From NCBI GenBank assembly GCA_916048095.2, contig OU696594.1, positions 1,291,001 to 1,355,000 of the forward strand: a DNA stretch of 64,000 nt, in the 5' to 3' direction. The notes under the pieces are model-generated. The model did not search any database, was not told where the DNA came from, and saw only the letters and a list, made by a program, of their open reading frames with translations. A program made the translations under genes and the position numbers. Below, in pieces: positions 31,741 through 48,097 of the stretch; the first letter of the stretch is position 1; each line of letters begins with the position of its first letter. Source of the stretch: Sacculina carcini (lineage: Eukaryota; Arthropoda; Thecostraca; Sacculinidae).

Positions 31741-34700
31741 GGGCGAATTAAATGTATCTATAAAGAGTGGGTTTAAATGATAGCGAGGTATATGATATTT
31801 TGCTAGCAGTAAATATTCTAGCGATAAAAGTAGAATAGCTCTTAAGCAAATGATTTTGGAGAATGATGTGAACCTTTAAATATATTTTGCGATCTGATGA
31901 TATATGTATTAGGAATAATACGTAGCAGAATATAGATTGCATAATATAATATCGGCTGTAATATCAAGGGCTGTATTATCGGTGTAATCCAAAAAATAAC
32001 AACTGTATGAATATGATGCATTAGTGGAAGCATTAACCGGGAATTATGAGATAATATGATAATGGTGTATAATTATATCGCATTATGCAACAAATGTGAA
32101 TTTAGCTACCTTACAGTTTGGTCCCGATACTATATTGGCGGGTTGAGAGAAAAGTATTGGTGGGCCGCGTGTTTGGGACCCCTGGGGTAGATAATCTCAG
32201 TCTTCTGATTACAAATTATGATCGCATCAGTATATTTTGTGATCACAAACTAATAAGTTAAATCACCTCAGACTAGGCTGAGAGCGGTCAAGATTGGATG
32301 GTTGGGTTGGGTTGGGTAGGTTTGACTCAGGTTATATTGGGTTTTAATGATAGCGGAAAATATATAAATTTTAACAATAAATATTATAGCGGTAAAAGTG
32401 AAATAGTACTTAAGCAAATGATATTGGGGAATGATGTTAAGTAATAAATATAGTTTGGAAACATTCTGATGAAAAGATTTCATCATCTTTCATTGTTTGT
32501 TTCGTGGTTGTGTTCTGAATTATACCACACGACGGGCAGATTTATATATCAGGCGGGTTGAGGGATAATATTTGTCAAAATAAGAACAAAAATATTCACA
32601 TTTAGACTTTTCTATTGGTTAAGATATTTATAGGTTACATTTTTTGGTTTTCAATTTGTATTCATTATATTTTATGGATTTGATATGAATTTTATTGTAT
32701 GAATTGCTCCGCACAACGGGCGGGTTTTAATGCTATATATATACATAAAGAAGAAATTATCTGTCTGTCTGTGTATGTATGCTTGAATATGAGGTGACAT
32801 AATTGCGCTGGTTCATGGTTCGCTGGTTCAATGATCAGGGGCTTGAAACGCAAACGAAGCGATGGCTCATTTTTATGAAATAAAAATGTCCCGCGGGCAG
32901 CAATAAAACGTTCAATTTCACCGTATAGAATGAATTCATATACAAAACTAATGGATTTGACTTCAAGAACCAGAACGGATGGTGTTCGAGTTCTGAATTA
33001 TTCCTCACGTCGGGAGGGTTTAAATATGAGGCGGGCTGAGTGAAAATATGTTGTCAAAATAAAATTAAAAATAATGAAATTTAGACTTTTTAATTAATTA
33101 AGGTCTTCATGAGTTTGCCTTATTTATTTTTAATTTGCAATATTTTTATGAATTGTTCCGCACAACGGGCGGGTTTTAATGCGGTTTTAATGCTATATAT
33201 ATATACAAAAAGAAGAAATTATCTGTCTGTCTGTGTATGTATGCTTGAATATGAGGTGACATAATTGCGCTGGTTCATGGTTCGCTGGTTCAATGACCAG
33301 GGGCTTCAAACGCAAACGAAGCAATGGCTCATTTTTATGAAATAAAAATGTCCCGCGGGCATTTAGACTTTTCTATTGGTCAAGATATTTATAGCTTACA
33401 TTTTTTGCTTTTCAATTTGTATTCATTATATTTTATGGATTTGATATGAATTTTATTGTATGAATTGTTCCGCACGACGGGTGGGTTTAAAAAAAAGTGT
33501 TTTTAGTTCATTTTTTCAAATGGTTCATGATTTGCTTGATTGTATGAATTGCTCCGCACAACGGGCGGGTATTAATGCCATATATATACATAAAGAAGAA
33601 ATTATCTGTCTGTCTGTGTATGTATGCTTGAATATGAGGTGACATAATTGCGCAGGTTCAATGATATATATATACATAAAGAAGAAATTATCTGTCTGTC
33701 TGTGTGTGTATGCTTGAATGAGGTGACATAATTGCGCGGGTTCAATGGTATAGATCAGGGGCTTAATTGTTCCGCACGACGGGCGGGTAAAATGCTACTG
33801 GGAACAAAGTAAACTACTGAATTATTGTACCATATAGAACCATTAAATAAAAAACCATTATTATATAATAAAGAACCATTTGAATATTAGTTAGTTAGTT
33901 GTCATTAGTTGGTTTATATATAAAGAACCATTGGTGTTGGGGCTTAATTGTTCCGCACGACGGGCGGGTTTAAATATGAGGCTGTTCGAGGGAAAATGTT
34001 AAATGTTTTGCTTTTTAATTTGTTTTCAGTTTATTTTATGGATTGAATATGCATTTTATTTTTATGGATTGAATATGCATTTTATTTTATAAATTGTTCA
34101 GCACGACGGGCGGGTTTAAATATGAGACGGGCTGAAGGAAAATATGTTGTCAAAAAATATAATTGAATTTAGACTTTTCAATTGAGTAAGATTTTAATGA
34201 GTATATCTGTTTTCTTTTTAAATTTACAATATGTTTATGAATTGAATATGAATTTCATCTTATGAATTGCTCCGCACAACTGGCGGGTTTCAATGCTAGA
34301 CGGTGATATCAAGTTATTAAAATATTTTGGAAACATTATGATGAAAAAGTGTAGTCATTTTTCATTGTTTCGTGTCTGAGTTCTGAATTATTCAGCACGA
34401 CGGGCATGTATAAATATGAGGCGGTTTAGGCAAACTATTTTGTGAAAATAAATATGAAAATATAGAAATTTAGACTTTTGTATGGGTTTACTCAACTCTT
34501 TTTTAATTCATATTCCTTCTCTCTCATGAATTGAATACAAATTTAATAGTATGAACTGTTTCGCACGACGGGCGGGTTTACATGCTAGGATTTTCATTGT
34601 TTGTTACGTGTTTGTGTTCTGAATTATTCCGCACAATGGGTTGGTTTATATATGAGGCGGGTTGAGGGAAAATATTATGTCAAAATAAAAATAAAAATAT

Positions 34701-36932
34701 TCACACTTGCACTTTTCTATTGAGTAAGACACTGATGAGTTTTCATTTTCTTTTTTAATTTGGAATATTTTTATGAATATGAATTATTATGAATATTAAT
34801 TCCATTTTATGAATTCCTCCGCACAACGGGCGGGTTTTAATGCTAGTCTATATATATAAAAGAGATCCTCTGTCTGTCTGTTTGTCTGTCCCACCCTCCT
34901 TGGTCACATTTTCAGCAAGCTGCTACTCGGTAACCACTTAATGTACCCGCCAACAGTTTATACCATTACGCTGGAAATTTTCTTGTCTACACGATAGAAT
35001 AAATTTAAAATTTTAAAAATAAAACCAAAAAAAGTTATCGCGGTGAAAAGACAAAATGAACCCTGAAAAATGCGAACATTTTGGTCAATATTCCTACATC
35101 TACTCCTCATAAACCAGAAATGGTACAGCCAAACAGATTATACCACTGTGTAGAGAATATTCTGTTCTACGCGATAGGCTATAATTAATATCCAAAAAGT
35201 AAATATAAAATATGTAAAAAGGACAAAATTTCAGTCTACATTCAAAATTATATTTAAGCTCGACGCGTCCGATTTTTCGTACTTTTTTCTCTATTTCTCA
35301 GCAAATATACATCACACATCTAAATAAATATTACCATCATGCTGGGAATTTTGTTTTCTACAGCACGGTATAAATTTTAATTTTCCAGAGCGTATTAAGA
35401 AAAAGTTACGGCGGTGTGAAGTCAAAATGACAAAGTCAAAAAGGCACTGAAAAACGCGAATATTTTGGTCAATATTCCGCTATCTATTCCTCTTAAACCA
35501 GCAGAGTTACAGTTATAAAAATTATACTATTGTGTAGAAAATTTTGTGTTCTACAAGAAACGCTATAATTTATACCCACAAATGATACAAAAAACGTGTA
35601 AAATTGGAAAAATTCTCAAATACATCCAAAAATTACACTTGAACACCGTGCGACTAAAATTAATTCATTTTTCTACCTATTTCTCAAGAACTATTTGTTA
35701 CACATAAAAATAAATTATACCATTGTGCTGGAAAGTTTGTTTTCTACAATACGGTATAATTCTTAATTTTCCAAAGTGTATCTAAAGGAAGTTACGGCGG
35801 TGTAAAGTCAAATGGACATATTGCCAATTTAACAGCTATTATGCGCACTTGCGATTACACAGGAATATACTACTGTGTAGAGAATTTTGTGTTCTACAAG
35901 AAAATGTATAATTTATACCCACAAATGATACAAAAAACGTGTAAAATTGGCAAAATTCTCAAATACATCCAAAATTACACTTGAACACCGGGTGACTAAA
36001 ATTAATTCATTTTTCTACCCATTTCTCAGGAACTGTTTGTCATACATTAAAATTAATTATACCATCGTGCTAGAAATTTTGTTTTCTACAATACGGTATA
36101 ATTTTTAATTTTCCAAAGTGTATCTGAAGGAAGTTACGGCGGTGTAAAGTCAAAAGCACATATTTCCAATTTGACAGCTATTATGCGCACTTGCGATTAC
36201 AGAGGAATATACACCGATTTAATTTCACTGAAGCCCAATCACAATTAAGAATGCATCATATTAGCTCCAAGCATGGATGGTGTGGTTTTATTGGGTACAG
36301 TTTAATTAATGCTACACTATACTGAATATAAAGGCTTTATTGTCCTCAATAACGTTCCGCACGACGGGCGGGTAAAATGCTACTGGGAACAAAGTAAACT
36401 ACTGAATTTTACTGTATAATTTAATTGGTTTAATTTCAAGCTGCATAAGCTTAAGCTGCATAAGGATATGGGTTGTAATATCATGCAATGCTAACTATAT
36501 GAATATGCTGTTTAAGCGGACGCATAAATCTGGAATTATAGAGATGACAGAAAGTTTCATTGTTTTGATAGTGTTACACTTCTGAATTACTACACACGAA
36601 GGACGGGTGTGAATTTGAGCAGTGTTGAGGGAAAAACATCGTCAATAATTAAAACAAGAATTTACAAATTTGACTTTTTCTCTTGGTCGTTTTTCATCCA
36701 TTTTCTTTGTGTTTGTTTCGTGTTTGAGTTCTGAATTATTCCGCACGACGGGCAGCTTTAAATAAGAGGTGGGTTGTGGAAAAACGTGTTTTCTAAATTG
36801 AAACATAAATTTCACATTTCGACTTTTATATTGGCTAAAACTTTCCTATGGGTTTGTTTTTCTTTTTCAATTTTCACTAATTTTTTTATTAATTGAATAT
36901 TAATTATATTTTATGAACTGTTCCGCACGACG
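31741..36932. repeat. Higher-order satellite, unit 2 (5.19 kb)
   Basis: Starts at TTAAATGTATCTATAAAGAG, which recurs at 36933 and 41493. Same internal order as unit 1 but with rearrangements: extra 86-bp subunits at 33195 and 33575-33745, and a shorter second-satellite block (34847-36350, 1.5 kb). 33770-34850 matches 28348-29430 almost base for base. Box motifs lie near 32518, 32706, 33002, 33157, 33470, 33550, 33770, 33950, 34100, 34270, 34392, 34557, 34628, 34818, 36354, 36740 and 36920. Confidence 0.85.
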
Positions 36933-39900
36933 GGCGGGCTTAAATGTATCTATAAAGAGTGGGTTTAAATGATAGCGAGGTATATGATATTTTGCTAGCA
37001 GTAAATATTCTAGCGATAAAAGTAGAATAGCTCTTAAGCAAATGATTTTGGAGAATGATGTGAACGTTTAAATATATTTTGCGATCTGATGATATATGTA
37101 TTAAGAATAATACGTAGCAGAATATAGATTGCATAATATAATATCGGCTGTAATATCAAGGGCTGTAATATCGGTGTAATCCAAAAAATAACAACTGTAG
37201 GAATATGATGCATTAGTGGAAGCATTAACCGGGAATCATGAGATAATATGATAATGGTGTATAATTATATCGCATTATGCAACAAATGTGAATTTAGCTG
37301 CCTTACAGTTTGGTTCCGATACTATATTGGCGGGTTGAGTATTGGGTACTATATTGGCGGGATAAGTATTGGTGGGCCGCGTGTTTGGGACCCCTGGGGT
37401 AGATAATCTCAGTCTTCTGATTACAAATTATGATCGAATCAGTATATTTTGTGATCACAAACTAATGAGTTGAATCACCTCAGACTAGGCTGAGTGCGGT
37501 CATGATTGGATGGCTGGGTTGGGTTGGGTAGGTTTGACTCAGGTTATATTGGGTTTTAATGATAGCGGAAAATATATAAATTTTAGCAATAAATATTATA
37601 GCGGTAAAAGTAAAATAGTACTTAAGCAAATGATATTGGGGAATGATGTTAAGAAATAAATATAGTTTGGAAACATTCTGATGAAAAGATTTCATCATCT
37701 TTCATTGTTTGTTTCGTGTTTGTGTTCTGAATTATACCACACGACGGGCAGATTTATATATCAGGCGGGTTGAGGGATAATATTTGTCAAAATAAGAACA
37801 AAAATATTCACATTTAGACTTTTCTATTGGTTAAGATATTTATAGGTTACATTTTTTGGTTTTCAATTTGTATTCAATATATTTTATGGATTTGATATGA
37901 ATTTTATTGTATGAATTGTTCCGCGCGACGGGCGGGCTTAAAAAAGTGTTTTTTAGTTCAATTTTTCAAATGGTTCATTTAAAAAAAGGTAATTTTTTTT
38001 TAAATAAAAATGCTCCGCGGTCAGCAACTATAGACAATAGAACGTTCAATTTCCCCTGTATAATTAATCCATACACAAAACCAATGGATTTGACTTCAAA
38101 TATGAATTTTATTGTATGAATTGTTCCGCACGACGGGTGGGTTTAAAAAAGTGTTTTTAGATCATTTTTTCAAATGGTTCATTTGAAAAAAAAAAAAATT
38201 AAAATAAAAATGTTCCGCGGGCAGCAACTGTAGACAATAGAACGTTCAATTTTCCCTGTAGAATTAATCCATACACAAAACCAATGGATTTGACTTCAAA
38301 TATGAATTTTATTGTATGAATTGTTCCGCACGACGGGCGTGTTTAAAAAAGGTGTTTCCATTTTTTAGTTCATTTTTTTCAAATGGTTCATTTAAAAAAA
38401 GGTATTTTTTACAAATAAAAATGCTCCGCGGGCAGCAACTATAGACAATAGAACGTTCAATTTACCCTGTAGAATTAATCCATACACAAAACCAATGGAT
38501 TTGACTTCAAGATCCAGAACGGATCGTGTTCGAGTCCTGAATTATTCAGCACGACGGGCGGGTTTAAAAATGACTCAGGCGGACTGAGGGGAAATATTTT
38601 GTCGAAATAAAAATAATTAAACTTATAATTTTCAATTGATTAATATTTTTATGAGTGTACCCTATTTCATTTTTATTTTTTCATATTTTTTTACGAATTG
38701 AATATGAATTTCATGTTATGAATTGCTCCGCACAACGGGCGGGTTATAATGCTATATATATACATAAAGAAGAAAATATCTGTCTGTCTGTGTATGTATG
38801 CTTGAATATGAGGTGACATAATTGCGCTGGTTCATGGTCCGCTGGTTCAATGATCAGGGGCTTCAAACGCAAACGAAGCGATGGCTCATTTTTATGAAAT
38901 AAAAATGTCCCGCGGGCAGCAATAAAACGTTCAATTTCACCGTATAGAATGAATTCATATACAAAACTAATGGATTTGACTTCAAGAACCAGAACGGATG
39001 GTGTTAGAGTTCTGAATTATTCCTCACGTCGGGCGGGTTTAAATATGAGGCGGGTTGAGTGAAAATATTTTGTCAAAATAAAATTAAATATAATGAAATT
39101 TAGACTTTTTAATTGATTAAGGTCTTCATGAGTTTGCCTTATTTATTTTTAATTTGCAATATTTTTATGAATTGTTCTGCACAACGGGCGGGTTTTAATG
39201 CTAGTATATATATAAAAGAGATCCTCTGTCTGTCTGTTTATCTGTCCCACCCTCCTTGGTCACATTTTCAGCAAGCTGATACTCGGTAACCACTTAATGT
39301 ACCCGCCAACAATTTATACCATTACGCTGGAAATTTTCTTGTCTACACGATAAAATAAATTTAAAATTTTAAAAATGAAATCAAAAAAAGTTATCGCGGT
39401 GAAAAGACAAAATGAACCCTGAAAAATGCGAAAATTTTGGTCAATATTCCTACATCTACTCCTCATAAACCGGAAATGGTACAAGTAATACAGATTATAC
39501 CACTGTGTAGAAAATTTTCTGTTCTACAAGATAGGTTATAATTCATATCCAAAAATAGAACATAAAAGATGTAAACATGACAAAATTTCAATCTATATTC
39601 AAAATTATATTTAAACTCCACGCGTCCGATTTTCTATACTTTTTTCTCTATTTATCAAAAACTAATTATCACACATCTAAATAAATAATACCATCATGCT
39701 AGGAATTTTGTTTGCTACAACACGGTATAATTTTTAATCTTCCAAAGTGTATTAAAAAAAAGTTACGGCGGTGTGAAGTGTAAATGACAAAGTCAAAAAG
39801 GCATAATTATCGCACAAAAACGTGAATATTTTGGTCAATATTCCGCTATCTATTCCTCATAAACCAGCAATGGTACAGCTATAAAAATTATACTATTGTG

Positions 39901-41492
39901 TAGATAATTTTGTGTTCTACAAGAAAAGTTATAATTTATACCCACAAATGATACAAAAAATGTGTAAAATTGGCAAAATTGTCAAATACATCCAAAATTA
40001 CACTTGAACACCGGGTGACTAAAATTAATTCATTTTTCTACTATTTCTCAATAACTATTTGTCACACATCAAAATTAATTATACCATCGTGCTAGAAATT
40101 TTGTTTTCTACAATACGGTATAATTCTTCATTCTCCAAAGTATATCTGAAGGAAGTTACGGCGGTGTAAAGTTAAAAGGACATATTGCCAATTTGACAGC
40201 TATTATGCTCACTTTCGATTACACCGGAATATACTACTGTGTAGAGAATTTTGTGTTCTACAAGAAAAGGTGTAATTTATACCCACAAATGATACAAAAA
40301 ACGTGTAAAATTGGCAAAATTCTCAAATACATCCAAAATTACACTTGAACACCGGGTGACTACAATTTATTCATTTTTATACCCATTTCTCAGGAACTAT
40401 TTGTCATACATTAAAATTAATTATACCATCGTACTAGAAATTTTGTTTCCTACAGTACGGTATAATTAATAATTTTCCAAAGTGTATCTGAAGGAAGTTA
40501 CGGCGGTGTAAAGTCAAAATGTCATGTTGCAAATTTGACAGCTATTATGCGTACTTGCGATTACACATGAATATACACTGATTAAATTTCACTGAAGTCC
40601 AATCACAAGTTACGCACTTGCGATTACACAGGAATATACTACTGTGTAGAGAATTTTGTGTTCTACAAGATAAGCTATAATTTATACCCACAAATGATAC
40701 AAAAAACGTGTAAAATTGGCAAAATTCTCAAATACATCCAAAATTACACTTGAAAACCGGGCGACTAAAATTAATTCATTTTTCTACTATTTCTCAGTAA
40801 CTATTTGTTACACATAAAAATAAATTATACCATCGTTCTAGAAATCTTGTCTTCTACAATACGGTATAATTTGTAATTTTCCAAAGGGTATCTGAAGGAA
40901 GTTACGGCGGTGTAAAGTCAAAAGGACATATTGCCAATTTGACAGCTATTATGCGCACTTGCGATTACACAGGAATATACACCGATTAAATTTCACTGAA
41001 GCCCAATCACAATTAAGAATGCATCATATTATCTCCAAGCATGGATGGTGTGGTTTTATTGCGTACAGTTTAATTAATGCTACACTCTACTGAATATAAA
41101 GGCTTTATTGTCCTCAATAACGTTCCGCACGACGGGCGGGTAAAATGCTATTGGGAACAAAGTAAACTACTGAATTTAACTGTGTAATTTAATTGGTTTA
41201 ATTTCAAGTTGCATAAGCATAAGTTGCATAAGGATATGGGTTGCAATATCATGTAATGCCAGCTTATGCTGTTTTAGCGGAAGCATTAACCTGGAATTAT
41301 AGAGATGACAGAAGGTTGCATTGTGTTGATAGTGTTGTGGAAAAACATGTTTTCTAAATTGAAACATAAATTTCACATTTAGACTTTTATATTAGCTATA
41401 ACTTTCCTGTGGGTTTGTTTTTCTTTTTCAATTTGCACTAATTTTTTTATGAATTGAATATTAATTATATTTTATGAACTGTTCCGCACGAC
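36933..41492. repeat. Higher-order satellite, unit 3 (4.56 kb)
   Basis: Leader 36933-37700 matches unit 2 (31741-32500), with a small duplication of TACTATATTGGCGGG near 37320-37365. A local tandem expansion of about 200-bp monomers at 37917-38560 (three near-identical units with ATGCTCCGCGG and GCAACTATAGACAATAGAAC) is followed by an 86-bp subunit and the second-satellite block (39204-41122). 41100-41492 matches 31350-31740 closely. Confidence 0.85.
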
Positions 41493-43283
41493 GGGCGAAT
41501 TAAATGTATCTATAAAGAGTGGGTTTAAATGATAGCGAGGTATATGATATTTTGCTAGCAGTAAATATTCTAGCGATAAAAGTAGAATAGCTCTTAAGCA
41601 AATGATTTTGGAGAATGATGTGAACCTTTAAATATATTTTGCGATCTGATGATATATGTATTAGGAATAATACGTAGCAGAATATAGATTGCATAATATA
41701 ATATCGGCTGTAATATCAAGGGCTGTATTATCGGTGTAATCCAAAAAATAACAACTGTATGAATATGATGCATTAGTGGAAGCATTAACCGGGAATTATG
41801 AGATAATATTATGGAAAAAAATTCATTTATATACTGAAAAAATTCATTGTTATTTTGTGTTTTCATTTCGAAATTATTCCTGACGACGGGCGGGCTCAAA
41901 TATGAGGCGGGTTGACTGAATAATATGTCGTCAATTATTTGAATAAGAATATGCAAATTCAGAACAGGAATTTTCTATTGGTTTAGATTTTACAATTTAG
42001 AGTTTTCTATTAGACTGGCTGTTTGCATTTAAATATGTATTACTTTTGTTTTATTAATTGTTCCGCTCGACGGGTGGGTTTAAATATTAAATTTTACCGT
42101 GTAGAATGAGTTCATATACAAAACTCACGGGCTTGACATCAAGATCCAGACTCACTAATGAAAATGTGAATTAAATGGTGTTTAATTAAATAACATTATA
42201 CAATAAATGTGATTTAACCAGTCTTACAATTTGGTTTCTATACTATAATGGCGAGCTGCGAGAAAAGTATTGGTGGGCCGCGTGTTTGAGTCCCCTGGCG
42301 TAAATAATCTCAAGCTTCTGATTAGAAATTATGATTGAATCGGTTCATTTTGTGATCACAAACTAATAAGTTGGATCACCTCAGATTAGGCTGGGTTAGG
42401 TCAAGATGGGGTGGTTGGGTTGGGTTGGGTAGGTTTGACTCAGGTTATATGGGTTTTAATGATAGCGGAAAATATATAAGTTTAAGCAATACATATTATA
42501 GCGGTAAAAGTAAAATAGTACTTAAGCAAATGATGTTGGGGAATGATGCTAAGTAATAAATATAGTCATCATCTTTCATTGTTTTTTTCGTGTTTGTGTT
42601 CTGAATTATACCACACGACGGGCAGATTTATATATCAGGCGGGTTGAGGGATAATATTTGTCAAAATATTAACGAAAATATTCACATTTAGACTTTTCTA
42701 TTGGTTAAGATATTTATAGGCTACATTTTTTGCTTTTCAATTTGTATTCATTATATTTTATGGATTTAATATGAATTTTGTTGTATGAATTGTTCCGCAC
42801 GACAGGCGGGCTTAAAAAAAGTGTTTACATTTTTTAGTTAATATTTTCATATGGTTCATTTAAAAAAAGGTTATTTTTTTAACAAATAGAAATGCTCCGC
42901 GGGCAGCAACTATAGACAATAGAACGTTCAATTTCCCCTGTAGAATTAATCCATACACATGACCAATGGATTTGATTTCAAGATCCAGAACGAATCGTGT
43001 TCGAGTTCTGAATTATTCAGCACGACGGGCGGGTGTGAAAATGACTAAGGCGCACTGAGGGGAAATATTTTGTCGAAATAAAAATAATTAAACTTATAAT
43101 TTTCAATTGATTAATATTTTTATGAGTGTCCCCTATTTCATTTTTAATTTTCCATATTTTTTATGAATTGAATATGAATTTCATGTTATGAATTACTCCG
43201 CACAACGGGCGGGTTTTAATGCTATATATATATATACATAAGGAAGAAATTATCTGTATGTCTGTGTATGTATGCTTGAATAT
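41493..43283. repeat. Higher-order satellite, unit 4, left part (before LINE insertion)
   Basis: 41493-41806 repeats the start of units 2 and 3. The sequence then switches to material resembling the left end of unit 1 (41940-42560 versus 26751-27400), so the order of modules differs between units. Boxes lie near 41877, 42061, 42608, 42790, 43016 and 43196. It ends in an 86-bp subunit cut at TATGCTTGAATATGAGG by the LINE. Confidence 0.85.
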
Positions 43284-45152
43284 GAGGAGGCTTACCACAA
43301 GTGGCTCCAATCACGCTCAGCCGATTCATGGAATGTCTACACTGAGGCCAGACGGCATGCTGAGCATGTGTATTCAGAAGCGGAAACACGTCACTCAAAG
43401 AAACTTGCTGAAAAGCTAACATCTGCCAATGACGCCCACAAATGGTGGTCAACGTTGAAATCCTCAGTGTTTGGACATGACCTGTCTGTCCCTCCTTTAT
43501 TTTCAGCGAACGGTGAGCTCAAAATCAACCCAACAGAGAAGGCAGAGTTGCTTATGGATTACTTCAATACCAAGCAATGTCAAGGGTCCATTCCGTCTGA
43601 CGATTCATCTGTCCTCGCCCCGAAAATCAAAGGCATTGCCTTCCGATCAAAAGAAGTGGCGAATCTCATGAAAGACCTTGATGCCCACGGAGGAACAGAC
43701 CCTCTGAATATGTTTCCGCTATTTTTCAAGAACACGGCAGATACTCTAGCTCCGAAGCTCAGTGCTCTTTTCAGGCGCTTGATGAAGACTGGTTCGTTTC
43801 CATCATGTTGGCGGGTTGCGAATATCACGCCCATACCAAAAGGAACCAATTCAGCTGATGTTGCAAACTACCGGCCAATATCAATTACGCCGATTCTGTC
43901 CAAAATATTCGAGCACTTGATATCTTCCAGACTGTCCAAGTACCTGGAGAGCAACAATCTGCTGTCGGAAAACCAATTTGCATACCGCAAAAAACTCAGC
44001 ACGACTGACGCTCTGCTTACTATCACGCATGAGCTCCAGCAAGTGCTAGACAAAGGCAGTGAAGCCTGGATTGTGCAGTTGGATTTCTCGGCAGCATTTG
44101 ACCGTGTGAGCCACCAGGGCTTGTTGCAAAAACTGAGAAACATTGGAGTCGGCGGCCGTTTGCTAAGGGTTTTGCATCAATTTCTATCCAATCGCGTACA
44201 ACGTGTTGCCATCGATGGAGCATACAGTGGCTGGCAGAGCATTGTGTCCGGTGTCCCGCAGGGAAGTGTGTTGGGTCCTATTTTGTTCAACATTTACACC
44301 GCTGACCTGTACACAACCACACGCAGCCCTGTATATGGATATGCTGATGATATCACCTTGATGGCTGTAATTTCATCTCCTTCGGACAGACCACAGGTGC
44401 GTCAAACGGTCAACGACGATCTCAGCAGCGTCCTGAAGTGGTGTGAGAGGTGGAATATGATGCTGAACACTTCGAAATATAAATGCTTGTTGGTTTCTAG
44501 GTCACGTACCGTTCAGCCTTCACATGGAGCTATCCTCATAAATGACGCCCAACTCAACGTGTGTGATGAGCTCAAAATATTGGGAGTACATGTAGACTCA
44601 AAGCTGACGTTTGAGAGTCACATTCGGAAGCTAGTTTGTTCGGCATCGCGGATACTGGGAATTATAAGAAAGGCATATCGGATGTTCGGTAGCAGCACAA
44701 TCTCAAAAAGTTGTTTTCGCTGTTTCATTTTGCCAATTCTGGAGTACTGCGCCCCCGTGTGGTCTTCTGCTGCGGATTGTCACCTCAATCTCATCAACAG
44801 AGTTGTTAGAACTTGCAAGTTCCTCTGTGGTGACTTGGTTCTTGGTGATCTTTGCCATCGTCGAAATGTCAGCAGCGTGTGCATGCTGTACAAGATCAAG
44901 CACAACGACCATCATCCGATGAGCAAGTCAATTCCTGATGATTTCGTGGCAGCAAGAAGCACACGGTTTACATACAAACAGCATTCCCAGTGCATGGCTC
45001 CAATTCGTTGTCGTACAAAACAATTCCAACGTTGCTTTCTTCCGGCCACTGTGTCTACTTGGAACACGTTGAAGGAGGAAGCTTTCTCGCAGAACAATTT
45101 GAACAAATTCAAGGCCAAAGTAAATGAAATGCTACTGAAAGAGCGGAATTGA
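43272..45152 (+). CDS. LINE family B reverse transcriptase, open chimeric frame
   Basis: 626 codons without a break. The ATG and first five codons (MLEYE) come from the satellite subunit, and LINE sequence begins at about codon 6. Motifs: NYRPISITPILSKIFEHLI (about residues 200-220), QLDFSAAFDRVSHQGLL (about 270-286), SGVPQGSVLGPILFNIYTA (about 327-345), YGYADDITLM (catalytic YADD, about 357-360), LKILGVHVDSKLTFESHI (about 435-452), ILEYCAPVWSS and a basic C-terminus ending KERN. The endonuclease domain is absent because of 5' truncation. The enzyme core looks intact, but the protein would be EN-less RT. CR1-group membership is inferred from motif wording. No promoter is evident. Confidence 0.9.
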   Translation: MLEYEEAYHKWLQSRSADSWNVYTEARRHAEHVYSEAETRHSKKLAEKLTSANDAHKWWSTLKSSVFGHDLSVPPLFSANGELKINPTEKAELLMDYFNTKQCQGSIPSDDSSVLAPKIKGIAFRSKEVANLMKDLDAHGGTDPLNMFPLFFKNTADTLAPKLSALFRRLMKTGSFPSCWRVANITPIPKGTNSADVANYRPISITPILSKIFEHLISSRLSKYLESNNLLSENQFAYRKKLSTTDALLTITHELQQVLDKGSEAWIVQLDFSAAFDRVSHQGLLQKLRNIGVGGRLLRVLHQFLSNRVQRVAIDGAYSGWQSIVSGVPQGSVLGPILFNIYTADLYTTTRSPVYGYADDITLMAVISSPSDRPQVRQTVNDDLSSVLKWCERWNMMLNTSKYKCLLVSRSRTVQPSHGAILINDAQLNVCDELKILGVHVDSKLTFESHIRKLVCSASRILGIIRKAYRMFGSSTISKSCFRCFILPILEYCAPVWSSAADCHLNLINRVVRTCKFLCGDLVLGDLCHRRNVSSVCMLYKIKHNDHHPMSKSIPDDFVAARSTRFTYKQHSQCMAPIRCRTKQFQRCFLPATVSTWNTLKEEAFSQNNLNKFKAKVNEMLLKERN

Positions 45153-45979
45153 CTGTTGAGTCTTATTAATTGTATATTTATTCATATTTATTGTTATTTA
45201 TTCATGCTTATTGTTATTTATTTTCTATTTATTTATATTTATTCCTATTTTACTCTCTATTTATTACTATTTATTATTGGTTGTTGTTATTTATTAAATT
45301 ATACTTTTACTCAGTGTTGGCTGTTGTTGTTTATTGAATCATATATATTGTTGTTGCTGTTTATTGAGTCATATTTATTGTTGTTGTTGTTTATTGAATC
45401 ATATTTATTGTTGTTGCTGTTTATTGAATCATATTTATTGTTGTTGTTGTTTATTGAATCATATTTATTGTTGTTGCTGTTTATTGAATCATATTTATTG
45501 TTGTTGTTGTTTATTGAATCATATTTATTGGTGTTATTGTTTATTGAATCATATTTATTTGTGTTGTTGTTACTTATTGAATCATATTTATATTTATTGT
45601 TGGATATTTCTTATTGAATCATATGTATTGTTCTTGATTGTTATTTATTACTTATTTATTAATATTTATTCTTATTTATTGATGGCTGTTATTTACTGAA
45701 TCACATATTTATTGTTGATTGTTATTATTTATTGAGGAACGTGGGCGGAGTGACATTATGGATTGTTATCGGATGATGGTTAATTATTTATTGTTATTTA
45801 TATATTATTTTCTTTCCAACTCTCTTTCTAGACTTTTTTCTCTTCGAACTCTCTTTCTCTCTGAATCTTTTGGGCGCTTCCGGTACATGGGGCCACCTTA
45901 GGGTGGTAATAGTGCTTGCACTCTTCCCATACTACTGGATTTGCCTGTAATTAATAATAATAATAATAACATAATTGCG
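43284..45979 (+). mobile_element. LINE family B, youngest copy, inserted in the satellite
   Basis: 5'-truncated within ORF2 and complete at the 3' end. The 3' UTR contains TTATTCATATTTATTGTTAT repeats, an array of 27-30-bp TTTATTGAATCATATTTATT units (45320-45590), a unique stretch (45740-45950) with GGGGCCACCTTAGGGTGG, and a (TAA)n tail (45953-45970). Left junction TTGAATATGAGG and right junction CATAATTGCGCTGG are halves of one 86-bp satellite subunit. Uninterrupted copies show that about 3 bp were lost and no target duplication was made. Confidence 0.9.
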
Positions 45980-47885
<1,906 letters not shown>

Positions 47886-47998
47886 TAAATATTGAATTCA
47901 TAAAAGAAAACAAATACAAATTTAAATAGAAAAAAGTAAACCCATAACAACTATTAACCAATAGAAAAGTCTAAATATGAATGTTTTTATTTTGGGGT
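47886..47998 (-). repeat. Satellite monomer in inverted orientation
   Basis: ACTATTAACCAATAGAAAAG followed by TCTAAATATGAATG is the reverse complement of the TTTAGACTTTTCTATTGGTT region of the monomers to the left, so the array orientation switches at about 47.88 kb. Confidence 0.75.
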
Positions 47999-48097
47999 TT
48001 TTAGCTAAATTTTGTCCTGAACGCTAGCGCCCTAGCGAATACGTCATGCGCTTTGCGCATAAAACCAGATGTTGATTTCGCAGTAGCAAAAAATCAT

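Noticed and set aside
31424-42556. Repeated 60-72-codon frames (for example at 31748, 36940 and 41500) that look like a conserved protein family
   Set aside because: They recur only because the satellite higher-order unit recurs; AT-rich, no codon-pattern evidence, and frames break between copies elsewhere.
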